From the NCBI GenBank assembly GCA_900012615.1, contig LT009756.1:326035-390034 (forward strand): a DNA stretch of 64,000 bases, in the 5' to 3' direction. The number at the start of each line of letters is the position of its first letter. The first letter of the stretch is position 1. The notes beneath the pieces were generated by a model. The model did not search any database, was not told the origin of the DNA, and was given only the letters and a program-made list of their open reading frames with translations. Below are positions 9,018-17,660 of this stretch, in pieces. A program made the position numbers and the translations under genes. The stretch comes from Agrobacterium genomosp. 13 str. CFBP 6927 (GTDB taxonomy: Bacteria; Pseudomonadota; Alphaproteobacteria; Rhizobiales; Rhizobiaceae).

Positions 9018-9716
9018 ATGAACCATTTCACATTCACTGACCGCGCCGTCGTTGCGGAACTGGTTGCGAAGATGTTGTGGGAAATCAAGGCGGTCCACTT
9101 CAATTCCGAAAGCCCCTACACCTTCGCTTCGGGCATGAAGAGCCCGGTTTACATCGACATGCGCAAGCTCATCTCCTTCCCGCGCATCCGCTCGGCGGCG
9201 ATGGATTTTGCGGCGGCGGCGGTGATGCGCGAGGCCGGTTTCGAGAAGTTCGACTGTGTGGCAGGCGGCGAGACGGCGGGCATTCCCTTCGCCGCTTTCC
9301 TTGCCGAGCGCCTTGGCCTGCCGATGATCTATTGCCGCAAGAAGCCGAAAGGCCATGGCCGCAACGCCCAGATCGAAGGCCATATGCCGGAAGGTGCCCG
9401 CGTTCTCGTCATCGAGGATCTGACGACGGCCGGTGGCTCGATGTTCACCTTCATCGACGCCATCCGTGCGGCGGGCGGCATCGTGGATCACGGTATCGCG
9501 CTCTTCTATTACGGCATCTTCGAAGAGGCCGAAGCGCGCTTCGCCAATGGCAATGTCAAGCTGCATTACCTGACCACTTGGCGCGATGTTCTGGCGGTTG
9601 CCCGGGCTGAAAAACTGTTCGACGAAAAGACCCTCTCCGAGGTCGAAGCCTTCCTCGATAACCCGCTGCCATGGTCGGCAAAACGCGGCGGTGTCAGCGA
9701 ATTGCCGCAATCTTAA
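9018..9716 (+). CDS. pyrE: orotate phosphoribosyltransferase
   Basis: 232 residues from ATG 9018, with AAGGAG at 9005-9010; the frame stays open upstream but has no such site. The PRPP-binding motif [13 protein letters not shown] is clear around residue 135, and the substrate loop [14 protein letters not shown] precedes it. It attaches the ribose phosphate to orotate, giving OMP, the step after PyrD. It lies about 170 bases downstream of pyrC. The length and motifs match the alphaproteobacterial PyrE type. Confidence 0.96.
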   Translation: MNHFTFTDRAVVAELVAKMLWEIKAVHFNSESPYTFASGMKSPVYIDMRKLISFPRIRSAAMDFAAAAVMREAGFEKFDCVAGGETAGIPFAAFLAERLGLPMIYCRKKPKGHGRNAQIEGHMPEGARVLVIEDLTTAGGSMFTFIDAIRAAGGIVDHGIALFYYGIFEEAEARFANGNVKLHYLTTWRDVLAVARAEKLFDEKTLSEVEAFLDNPLPWSAKRGGVSELPQS

Positions 9717-9726
9717 TTTCGGATGC

Positions 9727-9753
9727 GGCCAGCCCGGTTTTGCGGCTGGCCTT
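9727..9753 (+). terminator. hairpin after pyrE
   Basis: GGCCAGCC (9727-9734) pairs with GGCTGGCC (9744-9751), followed by TT. A short T-run makes it a modest terminator. Confidence 0.6.
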
Positions 9754-9769
9754 CCGATCAATCTTCGTC

Positions 9770-9781
9770 TAAATCGATTTA
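9770..9781 (+). promoter_or_regulatory. 12-bp palindrome, possible LacI-family operator for the sugar kinase
   Basis: TAAATCGATTTA is a perfect palindrome with the central CG step typical of LacI-family operators, 35 bases before the kinase ATG. No regulator gene lies nearby. The assignment is inference. Confidence 0.4.
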
Positions 9782-9816
9782 AGTCCATTTGATTTGCTGT
9801 TTTGAGGAGGACCGTA

Positions 9817-10743
9817 ATGATCCTGTGTTGTGGTGAAGCCCTGATCGACATGCTGCCCCGGCAGACGACGCTGGGTGAGGCGGGTTTTGCCCCCTATGCA
9901 GGCGGAGCGGTCTTCAACACGGCGATTGCGCTGGGGCGTCTCGGTGTCCCTTCCGCCTTTTTCACGGGTCTTTCCGATGACATGATGGGCGATATCCTGC
10001 GGGAAACCCTGCGCGCCAGCAATGTCGACTTCAGCTATTGCGCCACCCTTTCGCGGCCGACCACCATCGCCTTCGTGAAGCTGGTGGATGGCCATGCGAC
10101 CTATGCCTTCTACGACGAAAACACCGCCGGCCGAATGATTACCGAGGCGGAGCTTCCGGCGCTGGGCGCGGATTGCGAGGCGCTGCATTTCGGCGCGATC
10201 AGCCTTATCCCCGAACCCTGCGGCAGCACCTATGAGGCGCTGATGACGCGCGAGCATGAAAGCCGTGTCATCTCGCTCGATCCGAATATCCGCCCTGGCT
10301 TCATCAAGGACAAGCAGTCCCACATGGCCCGCATTCGTCGCATGGCGGCCATGTCGGATATCGTGAAATTCTCGGATGAAGACCTTGCCTGGTTCGGGCT
10401 GGAAGGCGATGAGGACACGCTTGCCCGCCACTGGTTGCACCATGGTGCGAAACTGGTCGTCGTCACCCGTGGCGCCAAGGGCGCGGTGGGGTATAGCGCC
10501 AATCTCAAGGTTGAAGTGGCCTCCGAGCGGGTGGAAGTGGTCGACACTGTCGGCGCGGGTGATACCTTCGATGCCGGCATTCTCGCCTCGCTGAAAATGC
10601 AGGGCCTTCTGACCAAGGCGCAGGTTGCCTCGCTGACGGAAGACCAGATCAAGAAGGCTCTGGCGCTGGGCGCGAAAGCGGCCGCTGTCACCGTTTCGCG
10701 GGCGGGCGCGAATCCGCCCTTTGCGCATGAAATCGGTTTGTGA
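9817..10743 (+). CDS. PfkB-family sugar kinase, probably fructokinase
   Basis: 308 residues from ATG 9817, set by a strong GAGGAGG at 9804-9810. PfkB signatures are complete: an N-terminal GGAVFNTAIALGRLG substrate/lid region and the C-terminal VDTVGAGDTFDAG, whose Asp is the catalytic base and whose glycines form the anion hole. The sequence resembles rhizobial fructokinases; related kinases act on ribose or 2-keto-3-deoxygluconate, so fructose is likely but not proven. Product would feed the pgi-encoded isomerase 2.5 kb away. A perfect palindrome at 9770-9781 may be its operator. Confidence 0.85.
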   Translation: MILCCGEALIDMLPRQTTLGEAGFAPYAGGAVFNTAIALGRLGVPSAFFTGLSDDMMGDILRETLRASNVDFSYCATLSRPTTIAFVKLVDGHATYAFYDENTAGRMITEAELPALGADCEALHFGAISLIPEPCGSTYEALMTREHESRVISLDPNIRPGFIKDKQSHMARIRRMAAMSDIVKFSDEDLAWFGLEGDEDTLARHWLHHGAKLVVVTRGAKGAVGYSANLKVEVASERVEVVDTVGAGDTFDAGILASLKMQGLLTKAQVASLTEDQIKKALALGAKAAAVTVSRAGANPPFAHEIGL

Positions 10744-10751
10744 TGGGCGCG

Positions 10752-10780
10752 GTTGAACCATTTTGAAAAGGTGGTTCAAC
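10752..10780. terminator. inverted repeat after the sugar kinase
   Basis: GTTGAACCA (10752-10760) and TGGTTCAAC (10772-10780) are perfect 9-bp arms starting 8 bases after the stop. No T-run; likely the end of the kinase transcript. Confidence 0.45.
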
Positions 10781-10867
10781 ACTCTTCCCGGCTTTAGAAC
10801 CGTAAAAAACCGTTATTTCGATATTATGAAGCTTGTGTCCGCTGTTTTTTCACGAAACAAGCATCGC

Positions 10868-11833
10868 ATGAGCGTTCCCAAGTCCCATCCTTTCGATTTC
10901 GACCCGACCTATGGCATGCAGCGCGAGCAGCTGCTGGCCATCACCCCACCCGAAGCGCCGCCGGGCTTCGATGATTTCTGGAAAAAGCGCTATCGCCGCG
11001 CGCTCGCCACGGATCCCCGGCCGGTGCTGCGCAAGAGCAGGCTCAGCGATCCCCGCTGGCATTTCCTCGATATGACCTACACTTCCACCGGCGGTTTTCG
11101 CATCGGCGGGTGGCTGCTTTTGCCGCGCGAAGGGCAGGTGCGTCGCGGCCTCGTTGTGGGCCATGGTTATGGTGGGCGAGGGGAACCCGATTTCGACGTG
11201 CCGGTGGAAGAAACGGCCGTGCTGTTTCCCTGTTTTCGCGGGTTGTCGCTGAGCGCCTGTCCGCCGATCTCGTCCGACCCGGCGCTTCATGTTCTCTATA
11301 ATATCGACAGGAAAGACGATTACATCATCGGCGGCTGCGTCGACGATCTGTGGGTTGCCGTTTCCACGCTCATCAGCCTTTATCCGTGGCTGGAAGGGCA
11401 GGTGGGTTATAGCGGCATCAGTTTCGGCGGCGGCATCGGTGCCCTGGCCATCCCTTTCGACGAGCGTATAGATCGCGGCCATCTTGTCGTGCCAACATTC
11501 GGACACCGGCCGTTCTGGCTGACGCTGCCCACCGTCGGCAGCGCGGATGCGGTTCAAACCTATCAGAAGACCCATGCCAACCTGCTTGAGACGCTGCGCC
11601 TGTTCGACGCTGCCTGTGCCGCCACCCGCATAAAAGTGCCGATGCTGGTTGCGCCCGCGCTTTTCGATCCGGCGGTGGCGCCGCCCTGCCAGTTCGCGGT
11701 GGCCAATGCGCTGCCAAAATCAAAATTTAATGAAATATTCATCCTCGACGCCGGGCATTTCGATTACCCTGACAGCGCATCGCAAGATGCGGTCCATAAG
11801 GACAAGGTCAGACGGTTTTTCAAGGTGCCATGA
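10868..11833 (+). CDS. acetylxylan esterase-like alpha/beta hydrolase (AXE1 family)
   Basis: About 321 residues from ATG 10868; ATG 10826 (335 aa) and an earlier TTG are possible, and none has a clear ribosome site. The order of elements matches the AXE1/cephalosporin-C deacetylase family: GFDDFWKKRY near the N-terminus, GGFRIGGWLLLP, VVGHGYGGRG (oxyanion region), the nucleophile GYSGISFGGG, and a terminal GHFDYPDS with the probable catalytic His. No signal peptide, so cytoplasmic. It overlaps the next hydrolase gene by ATGA, implying a coupled pair. Natural substrate unknown; esters of acetylated sugars are typical for the family. Confidence 0.75.
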   Translation: MSVPKSHPFDFDPTYGMQREQLLAITPPEAPPGFDDFWKKRYRRALATDPRPVLRKSRLSDPRWHFLDMTYTSTGGFRIGGWLLLPREGQVRRGLVVGHGYGGRGEPDFDVPVEETAVLFPCFRGLSLSACPPISSDPALHVLYNIDRKDDYIIGGCVDDLWVAVSTLISLYPWLEGQVGYSGISFGGGIGALAIPFDERIDRGHLVVPTFGHRPFWLTLPTVGSADAVQTYQKTHANLLETLRLFDAACAATRIKVPMLVAPALFDPAVAPPCQFAVANALPKSKFNEIFILDAGHFDYPDSASQDAVHKDKVRRFFKVP

Positions 11834-12558
11834 AACGCGAATATCTCCGTTGGTATAGTCAAAGGCTCCATCGCGACATGGAGCTGCTAATATTCGGACA
11901 TTCCGGCGCCAAGGTGCTGATGTTTCCCACCCGCGACGGGCGCTTCTTCGAATATGAGGAACTTGGTCTTGTCGGCAGTCTGGCCGACAAGCTGGAGGCG
12001 GGCCACCTTCAGCTCTATTGCATAGAGGGGCTTGCCAGAGAGACCTTCTATGCGGCCTGGCATCATCCCGCCGATCGTATTCGCCGCCATGCCGCCTTCG
12101 AAGACTATATTCTGAACGAAGTGCTACCGTTGATGGCCGAGAAAAACCCGAATAGCGATACGATCGTGCAGGGTTGCAGCCTGGGTGCGTTTCAGGCCGC
12201 CAGCCTCGTTTTTCGCCACCCGCATCTTTTTCGCAAGCTCGTCGCCTTTTCCGGCCGTTATGACCTGACGATGAAGGTGGAATCCTTCGGCGATCTGTTC
12301 GATGGTTATTACGACGACGATGTCTATTTCCACATGCCGAGCCATTTCCTGCCGGGCCTCGCCTGCCCATGGCGGCTCGATAGCCTGCGCCGCATCGACA
12401 TGGTCTTCACCATCGGCGATGCCGATCCGTTTTTGGACAACAACCATCATCTGAGCCGGGTTCTGTCGGACAAGCAGGTGGGGCACCAGATGCATGTCTG
12501 GGATGGCCGCGCCCACCGGGCGGGCGCATGGCGCAAGATGGCGGCGCTTTATATTTGA
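11830..12558 (+). CDS. putative esterase (esterase D/PF00756-like)
   Basis: 242 residues. The start ATG overlaps the stop of the preceding hydrolase (ATGA, 11830-11833). The nucleophile elbow is GCSLGAFQAA (Ser near residue 118), an aspartate follows in FTIGDADPF and a His near the end in WDGRAHRAGAWRKM. This fits the D-type esterase group, often annotated 'alpha/beta hydrolase-fold esterase'. No signal peptide. The pair of unrelated hydrolases translated together suggests sequential action on one ester, but nothing names it. Confidence 0.75.
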   Translation: MKREYLRWYSQRLHRDMELLIFGHSGAKVLMFPTRDGRFFEYEELGLVGSLADKLEAGHLQLYCIEGLARETFYAAWHHPADRIRRHAAFEDYILNEVLPLMAEKNPNSDTIVQGCSLGAFQAASLVFRHPHLFRKLVAFSGRYDLTMKVESFGDLFDGYYDDDVYFHMPSHFLPGLACPWRLDSLRRIDMVFTIGDADPFLDNNHHLSRVLSDKQVGHQMHVWDGRAHRAGAWRKMAALYI

Positions 12559-12570
12559 GCCACCACAATA

Positions 12571-12598
12571 AAAAAGCCGGAGGTGTCTCCGGCTTTTT
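12571..12598. terminator. bidirectional Rho-independent terminator
   Basis: AAAAA, GCCGGAG (12576-12582), loop GTGT, CTCCGGC (12587-12593), TTTTT. A-run and T-run on both sides let it end both the esterase transcript and, from the other strand, pgi. Confidence 0.9.
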
Positions 12599-12619
12599 CG
12601 ATGACGGTCGTAACGTCCC

Positions 12620-14245
12620 TTAGCCCGCCAGTCCCGACAGCGCCTTCACCAGACCCTGGGTGGAGCTGTCATGGCCGGCCGCACTTTCCTTGCCTTCCAC
12701 GACGGGAAGCAGGCCTGTCGCCAGTTCCTTGCCAAGCTCCACGCCCCACTGGTCGAAGGAGTTGATGCGGAACAGCACGCCTTCGACGAAAACGCGGTGC
12801 TCGTAAAGCGCGATCAGGCGGCCAAGGGCAAACGGCGTCAGCTTGTCGTAGACGAAGGTGATGGAGGGGCGGTTACCGGTGAAGACGCGATGCGGCGCGA
12901 TGAAATCGGCGAGTTTGTCTTCCATGCCCTTGGAGGTGAGCTGTGCTTTCGCTTCGGCGAGCGTGCGGCCCTTCATCAGCGCTTCCGATTGCGCCAGGCA
13001 ATTGGCGATGAGAAGCTGGTGCTGGTGGCGCAGTTCGGGCTCGAAACCGTTGGCCGCGATCATGAATTCCGCCGGAATGACGCTCGTGCCCTGGTGGATG
13101 AGCTGGTAGAAGGCGTGCTGGCCATTGGTGCCGGGCTCGCCCCAGACGACCGGGCCGGACTGGCCTTCGACGGGCGTGCCGTCGATGGTCACACCCTTGC
13201 CGTTCGACTCCATGTCGAGCTGCTGCAGATAAGCCGGGAAACGCGACAGCCGCTGATCATAGGGCAGGATCGCGCGCGTCGGATAATTCAACACGTTGCG
13301 GTTATAAAAACCGATGAGGCCGAGCAGCATCGGCAGATTTTCGCGGATCGGCGCTTCGCGGAAGTGCCTGTCCATGGCATGCGCACCATCCAGGAACTTG
13401 CCGAAATTATCCGGCCCGATGGCGATCATCAGCGGCAGGCCGATGGCCGACCAGATCGAATAACGTCCGCCCACCCAGTCCCAGAAACCGAAGATGCGGT
13501 CGCTTTCGATGCCGAAGGCGGCAACCTTTTCCAGCGCGGTGGAAACGGCGGCGAAATGGTGCTTGACGGCGCCTTCACCCAGCTTTTCGGCGATGAAGCG
13601 GCGCGCGGTGGCGGCATTCGTCATGGTTTCGATGGTGGTGAAGGTCTTCGACGCGACGATGAACAGCGAGGTTTCCGGGTCGACAAGCTTCAGCGTGTCG
13701 GCGATATGGGCGCCATCGATGTTCGAGACGAAATGCGCGCGCGGGCCGTCATGGAAAGGCGCGAGCGCCAGCGTCGCCATGACAGGACCGAGATCGGAAC
13801 CGCCAATGCCGATATTGATGACGTCGGTAATCTTCTTGCCGGTCGCACCCTTCAGCGAACCGGAACGGATCGCATTGGCAAACTTGCCCATGGCGGTGAG
13901 AACGGCGTTCACGTCAGGCATCACGTCCTTGCCATCGACGAGAACGGGCGTGTTGGAACGGTTGCGCAGCGCGGTGTGCAGCACGGCGCGGTCCTCGGTG
14001 AAGTTGATGGCCTTGCCGGAGAACATCTCCTCGCGCTTGGCTTCGACGCCGCCCTCGCGGGCCAGCGTCTCGAGGAGCGTCACGATTTCCTCATTCACCG
14101 CGCATTTGGAATAGTCCATCAGCAGGTCATCGAATTTCGCGCTGAAACGGCTGAATCGTTGGTCGTCGGCCGCAAACGCGGCGCGAAGATCGGTTGCGGC
14201 TGTGCTGCTCGCCGTTGCTTTCAGTTTTTCGATGGTGGCCTGCAT
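12620..14245 (-). CDS. pgi: glucose-6-phosphate isomerase
   Basis: 541 residues, the normal length for bacterial Pgi. Sugar-phosphate motifs are clear: [12 protein letters not shown] near residue 145, [10 protein letters not shown] near 205 and the catalytic-Glu region [19 protein letters not shown] near 370-390. It interconverts glucose-6-phosphate and fructose-6-phosphate in the cytoplasm. A GAGGAG site precedes ATG 14245. It lies 142 bases downstream of fadD on the same strand but behind a terminator, so it probably has its own promoter. Confidence 0.98.
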   Translation of the reverse strand: MQATIEKLKATASSTAATDLRAAFAADDQRFSRFSAKFDDLLMDYSKCAVNEEIVTLLETLAREGGVEAKREEMFSGKAINFTEDRAVLHTALRNRSNTPVLVDGKDVMPDVNAVLTAMGKFANAIRSGSLKGATGKKITDVINIGIGGSDLGPVMATLALAPFHDGPRAHFVSNIDGAHIADTLKLVDPETSLFIVASKTFTTIETMTNAATARRFIAEKLGEGAVKHHFAAVSTALEKVAAFGIESDRIFGFWDWVGGRYSIWSAIGLPLMIAIGPDNFGKFLDGAHAMDRHFREAPIRENLPMLLGLIGFYNRNVLNYPTRAILPYDQRLSRFPAYLQQLDMESNGKGVTIDGTPVEGQSGPVVWGEPGTNGQHAFYQLIHQGTSVIPAEFMIAANGFEPELRHQHQLLIANCLAQSEALMKGRTLAEAKAQLTSKGMEDKLADFIAPHRVFTGNRPSITFVYDKLTPFALGRLIALYEHRVFVEGVLFRINSFDQWGVELGKELATGLLPVVEGKESAAGHDSSTQGLVKALSGLAG

Positions 14246-14337
14246 CTTGTGCTCCTCGGCTTCCGTGGAAGGATGAGGAAACTATTCTTTTTCAGGCGGC
14301 CAAATCAAGGCGACTTTGATAAAAGAAAAGGGCCGCG

Positions 14338-14368
14338 ATAAAAGAAAAGAGCCGGTTTCCCGGCTCTC
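14338..14368 (-). terminator. Rho-independent terminator of fadD
   Basis: Read on the minus strand: AGAGCCGG (14368-14361), loop GAAA, CCGGCTCT (14356-14349), then TTTCTTTTAT. It lies 20 bases past the fadD stop. Confidence 0.85.
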
Positions 14369-14387
14369 GTAAGTGGCTTCGAAGCGC

Positions 14388-16100
14388 TCAGTTCAGATTG
14401 CGCAATTCGCGTCGCAAAATCTTGCCGACATTGGATTTCGGCAATTCGGTACGGAACTCGATGATTTTCGGCCGCTTGTAATTTGTCAGGTTCTTGGCGC
14501 AGAAGGCCTTGAGTTCCGCTTCCGTCAGCGACTGGTCCTTCTTGACGACGAAAAGCTTGACGGTTTCGCCCGAATGTTCGTCGGGAACGCCGATGGCGGC
14601 GCATTCCAGCACGCCCGGGTGGCTGGCGGCCACTTCCTCGACCTCGTTCGGATAGACGTTGAAACCGGAAACGAGGATCATATCCTTCTTGCGGTCGACG
14701 ATCTTGGTATAACCGCGATCGTCCATGAACCCCATGTCGCCGGAGCGGAAGAAGCCGTCTGCCGTCATGGCTTTGGCGGTTTCATCCGGCCTCTGCCAGT
14801 AGCCGGCCATGACCTGCGGTCCGCGAATGCAGATCTCGCCGACTTCACCGGTGGGCAGGCTGTTGCCCTCTTCGTCGCGAATGTCGATTTCCGTCGAGGA
14901 GATCGGCAAGCCGATGGTGCCGCTGAATTCCTTGGCGTCGAGGCGGTTGACGGTGGCGACGGGCGAGGTTTCGGAAAGACCGTAACCTTCCGCAATCGGG
15001 CAACCGACCATGGAGAGCCAGCGTTCGGCCACCGGCCTTTGCACCGCCATGCCGCCGCCAAGCACGAGGATCAGCGAGGACAGGTCGAGCTTGCGGAAAT
15101 CCTCATTGTTCATCAGCGCATTGAACAGCGTGTTGATGCCCGGGAAAATATGCGGCCGATAATGCGACAGTTCCTTGACGAAGCCCGGTATATCGCGCGG
15201 ATTGGCGATCAGCAGATTGTGGCCGCCCAGTGCAATACCCATCAGCGAATTCACCGTCAGCGCGAAGATATGGCAGAGCGGCAGCGCGCAGATGAAATTG
15301 AGAACCTCCGGGCGGTCCTTGCGGCCGCTGAAGGCGGCGTCCAGCCAGAGGCTGATCTGCGCCTTGTTGGCCAGCAGATTGGCATGGGTAAGGATTGCGC
15401 CTTTGGAAATGCCCGTCGTTCCGCCGGTATATTGCAGGAAAGCGATATCCTGGGCGTTAAGGCTGGCGGGCTTCAGGGGAAGCTCCTGCCCTTCCTTCAG
15501 CACGGCCTTGAAACTGATGGAGCCGGGGATGGCATAGGCAGGCACGAGCTTCTTCACCTTGCGCACCACAAGGTTGACGATATGCCCCTTGAGGCCGAGC
15601 AGATCGCCCATAGCCGCAACAACCACGTGCCGGACGGCGGTTTTCGGCACCGCCTGCTGCGCCACATGTGCGAAGTTCTCCAGCACGAAAAGCGCCTTTG
15701 CGCCGGAATCTTTCAGCTGGTGTTCCAGTTCGCGCGGCGTATAGAGCGGATTGACGTTTACCACGATCATGCCGGCCCGCAGGATTCCATAAACTGCAAC
15801 CGGATTTTGCAGGATATTCGGCATCATCACGGCAACCCGGTCGCCTTTTTCCAGCCCTCTGGATTGCAGCCAGGCGGCAATGGCGCGGGTTTCGATATCC
15901 AGTTCCCGATAGGTCAGCGACTTTCCCATGCTGGAAAAAGCTTTGCGATCGGCAAATTGCACGCAGCTCTTTTCGAGAAGTTCGACAAGGGAGGAATAGG
16001 CGGATGCGGGGATCTCGGCAGGCACCCCCTGCGGATAGGATGACAGCCAGCGTTTCTGGACGCTGACATTTTCCGGTTGTCCCAGGGACAATTCACTCAT
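14388..16100 (-). CDS. fadD: long-chain fatty acid-CoA ligase
   Basis: 570 residues. The AMP-binding P-loop-like motif YTGGTTGISKGAI lies near residues 220-235, followed by EGYGLSETSP near 370 and the hinge and C-terminal domain motifs (GYTKIVDRKKDMILVSGFN, then the Lys of KSNVGKILRREL close to the end). It activates long-chain fatty acids to acyl-CoA through an acyl-adenylate, at the inner face of the membrane. GGAGGAG precedes ATG 16100. It is divergent from the iron-uptake operon. Chain-length preference is not readable. Confidence 0.95.
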   Translation of the reverse strand: MSELSLGQPENVSVQKRWLSSYPQGVPAEIPASAYSSLVELLEKSCVQFADRKAFSSMGKSLTYRELDIETRAIAAWLQSRGLEKGDRVAVMMPNILQNPVAVYGILRAGMIVVNVNPLYTPRELEHQLKDSGAKALFVLENFAHVAQQAVPKTAVRHVVVAAMGDLLGLKGHIVNLVVRKVKKLVPAYAIPGSISFKAVLKEGQELPLKPASLNAQDIAFLQYTGGTTGISKGAILTHANLLANKAQISLWLDAAFSGRKDRPEVLNFICALPLCHIFALTVNSLMGIALGGHNLLIANPRDIPGFVKELSHYRPHIFPGINTLFNALMNNEDFRKLDLSSLILVLGGGMAVQRPVAERWLSMVGCPIAEGYGLSETSPVATVNRLDAKEFSGTIGLPISSTEIDIRDEEGNSLPTGEVGEICIRGPQVMAGYWQRPDETAKAMTADGFFRSGDMGFMDDRGYTKIVDRKKDMILVSGFNVYPNEVEEVAASHPGVLECAAIGVPDEHSGETVKLFVVKKDQSLTEAELKAFCAKNLTNYKRPKIIEFRTELPKSNVGKILRRELRNLN

Positions 16101-16455
16101 GCTTCTCCTCCCAGAGTCTTCTGTGCGCCGCGCGTTCGACGGAACGCATTAAAGGCGCTTTAGCCTGTCTGATTGTCACGAGGCTCCCGCATTTTCCGGT
16201 GTAATGACCGGATGGAGGGAACCGCTATGCGTCACCGGATCGACCGCTCCTCCTGCTCCCCGGTAACGAATGATAAACGCGTAATCCCGTGACGTCCATC
16301 GTATTGGCAAAGCCTATTTAACTCTAACGTAAACGTCAATATTGCTGCCCAACATCTCGCGGCCTCGTGAAGGAAAACCGTATTTTGCCCGGCTTTTTGA
16401 CTTTAATCCTGATTTGAGCGATCAACATAATTCGTAGAGCAGGGCAGGATTTGAA
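16101..16455. other. divergent intergenic region between fadD and fbpC
   Basis: 355 bases with no supported gene. It holds an imperfect inverted element AACGTAAACGTCAA (16326-16339), resembling operators of fatty-acid/branched-chain catabolism regulators, and a TGA-N9-TCA box 31 bases before fbpC. Promoters for both flanking genes must lie here. Confidence 0.7.
16410..16424 (+). promoter_or_regulatory. iron-responsive (IRO/RirA-type) box before fbpC
   Basis: TGATTTGAGCGATCA fits the rhizobial IRO consensus TGA-N9-TCA. It lies 31 bases before the fbpC ATG. RirA-type repression in iron-replete cells is the expected role; binding is inferred. Confidence 0.65.
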
Positions 16456-17505
16456 ATGGCAGGCAGCGCAGCGCTTGAACTGAAATCGGTGGGCAAAAGA
16501 TTCGGTGATACGGACGTCTTGTCCGATATCGATCTGTCCGTTGAAAGCGGCGAAATTATTTGTCTGGTGGGACGGTCCGGCTGTGGAAAATCGACCTTGC
16601 TGCGTATCGTCGCGGGCGTGGAGACGCCGGACCATGGCAGTGTTTCCCTGAATGGTGCTCCGGTTGCCGGTTCGGGTGTTTTCGTTGAACCGGAAAAGCG
16701 CAATATCGGCTTTGTCTTTCAGGACTACGCACTTTTCCCGCATCTGACCGTCGAACAGAATGTGATGTTTGGTCTGAGGTCGCTGCCAAAGGCGGAAGCC
16801 CGTCGTCGCGCCGGGGAAATGATCGAACATGTTCACCTGCAGGAGCTTGCAAAGCGCTATCCGCATACGCTTTCGGGCGGTGAGCAGCAGCGTGTGGCAC
16901 TTGCCCGCGCCCTTGCGCCCCAACCCGGCCTTTTGTTGATGGACGAGCCCTTTTCCAATCTGGACCGGGGGTTGCGAGACAATGTGCGCGAGGAAACGCT
17001 TGGGCTTCTGCGGGAACTGGGAACGACGGCGATCATGGTCACCCATGATCCGGAAGAGGCGCTTTCGGCAGGCGACCGTGTGGTGCTGATGCAGCGCGGG
17101 CGCATCGTGCAGAGCGGCACGGGCTATGAAATCCACGATAATCCCAAAACCCGCTACGCCGCCGATTTTTTCTGCGCCTTCAACAAGATCGAAGGGCATG
17201 TCAGGCAAGGCCGCGTTGAAACGCCGCTCGGGCCTCTGGGTGATGCATCCGATCTGCCGGACGGTCTTGCCGCCGTCGCCTATGTGCGCCCCAATGCGAT
17301 TTCGATTATCGGGGACAGCACTGCGAATGAGGGGATTGCGGGTGAAATATCCAGTCGCGTTTTTCTCGGTGAGATCGAGCAGCTTGCAATAACCGTGCCC
17401 GGCTTGCCGGCAGATCTGCGCGTCAGAACGATGCAGCGCATGCCGGCCAAGGCCAAGGCGGTGCGTTTCGGTATCGATCCCAAGGGTGTTTTGATATTTA
17501 CTTGA
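16456..17505 (+). CDS. fbpC: Fe(III) ABC importer ATP-binding protein
   Basis: 349 residues. Walker A GRSGCGKST (39-47), Q-loop region FQDYALFPHL, signature LSGGEQQR near 138, Walker B LLMDEP and the H-loop His in MVTHDPEEAL are all intact. The C-terminal ~130 residues form the regulatory OB-like domain of FbpC/PotA-type ATPases. It would energise import of periplasmic ferric iron with FbpA and FbpB encoded downstream. The ATPase-first gene order, and the 155-base gap before fbpA with its own box, suggest two promoters. Confidence 0.9.
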   Translation: MAGSAALELKSVGKRFGDTDVLSDIDLSVESGEIICLVGRSGCGKSTLLRIVAGVETPDHGSVSLNGAPVAGSGVFVEPEKRNIGFVFQDYALFPHLTVEQNVMFGLRSLPKAEARRRAGEMIEHVHLQELAKRYPHTLSGGEQQRVALARALAPQPGLLLMDEPFSNLDRGLRDNVREETLGLLRELGTTAIMVTHDPEEALSAGDRVVLMQRGRIVQSGTGYEIHDNPKTRYAADFFCAFNKIEGHVRQGRVETPLGPLGDASDLPDGLAAVAYVRPNAISIIGDSTANEGIAGEISSRVFLGEIEQLAITVPGLPADLRVRTMQRMPAKAKAVRFGIDPKGVLIFT

Positions 17506-17593
17506 GGTTGAATGAGTGGATTTGCATGTTTATTTGCGCTCCATTTTCAACTCTTGGTGATCAAATCGCGCCTGAATAGGGCTAAATAAAACT

Positions 17594-17608
17594 TGATTTG
17601 CGGCATCA
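17594..17608 (+). promoter_or_regulatory. iron-responsive (IRO/RirA-type) box before fbpA
   Basis: TGATTTGCGGCATCA fits TGA-N9-TCA and shares the TGATTTG half with the box before fbpC. It lies 52 bases before the fbpA ATG. Confidence 0.65.
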
Positions 17609-17660
17609 GGTATGATGTTTGCTCCCTCTATACTGCCGCCATCGGAGAGGGAGACGAAAC

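Noticed and set aside
12671-14341. Long open frame (556 codons) on the plus strand
   Set aside because: It is antisense to pgi, composed of His/Arg/Asp-rich low-complexity sequence typical of GC-rich shadow frames, with no ribosome site or family motif.
14373-16043. Long open frame on the plus strand opposite fadD
   Set aside because: Shadow of the well-supported fadD gene; composition unlike a protein.
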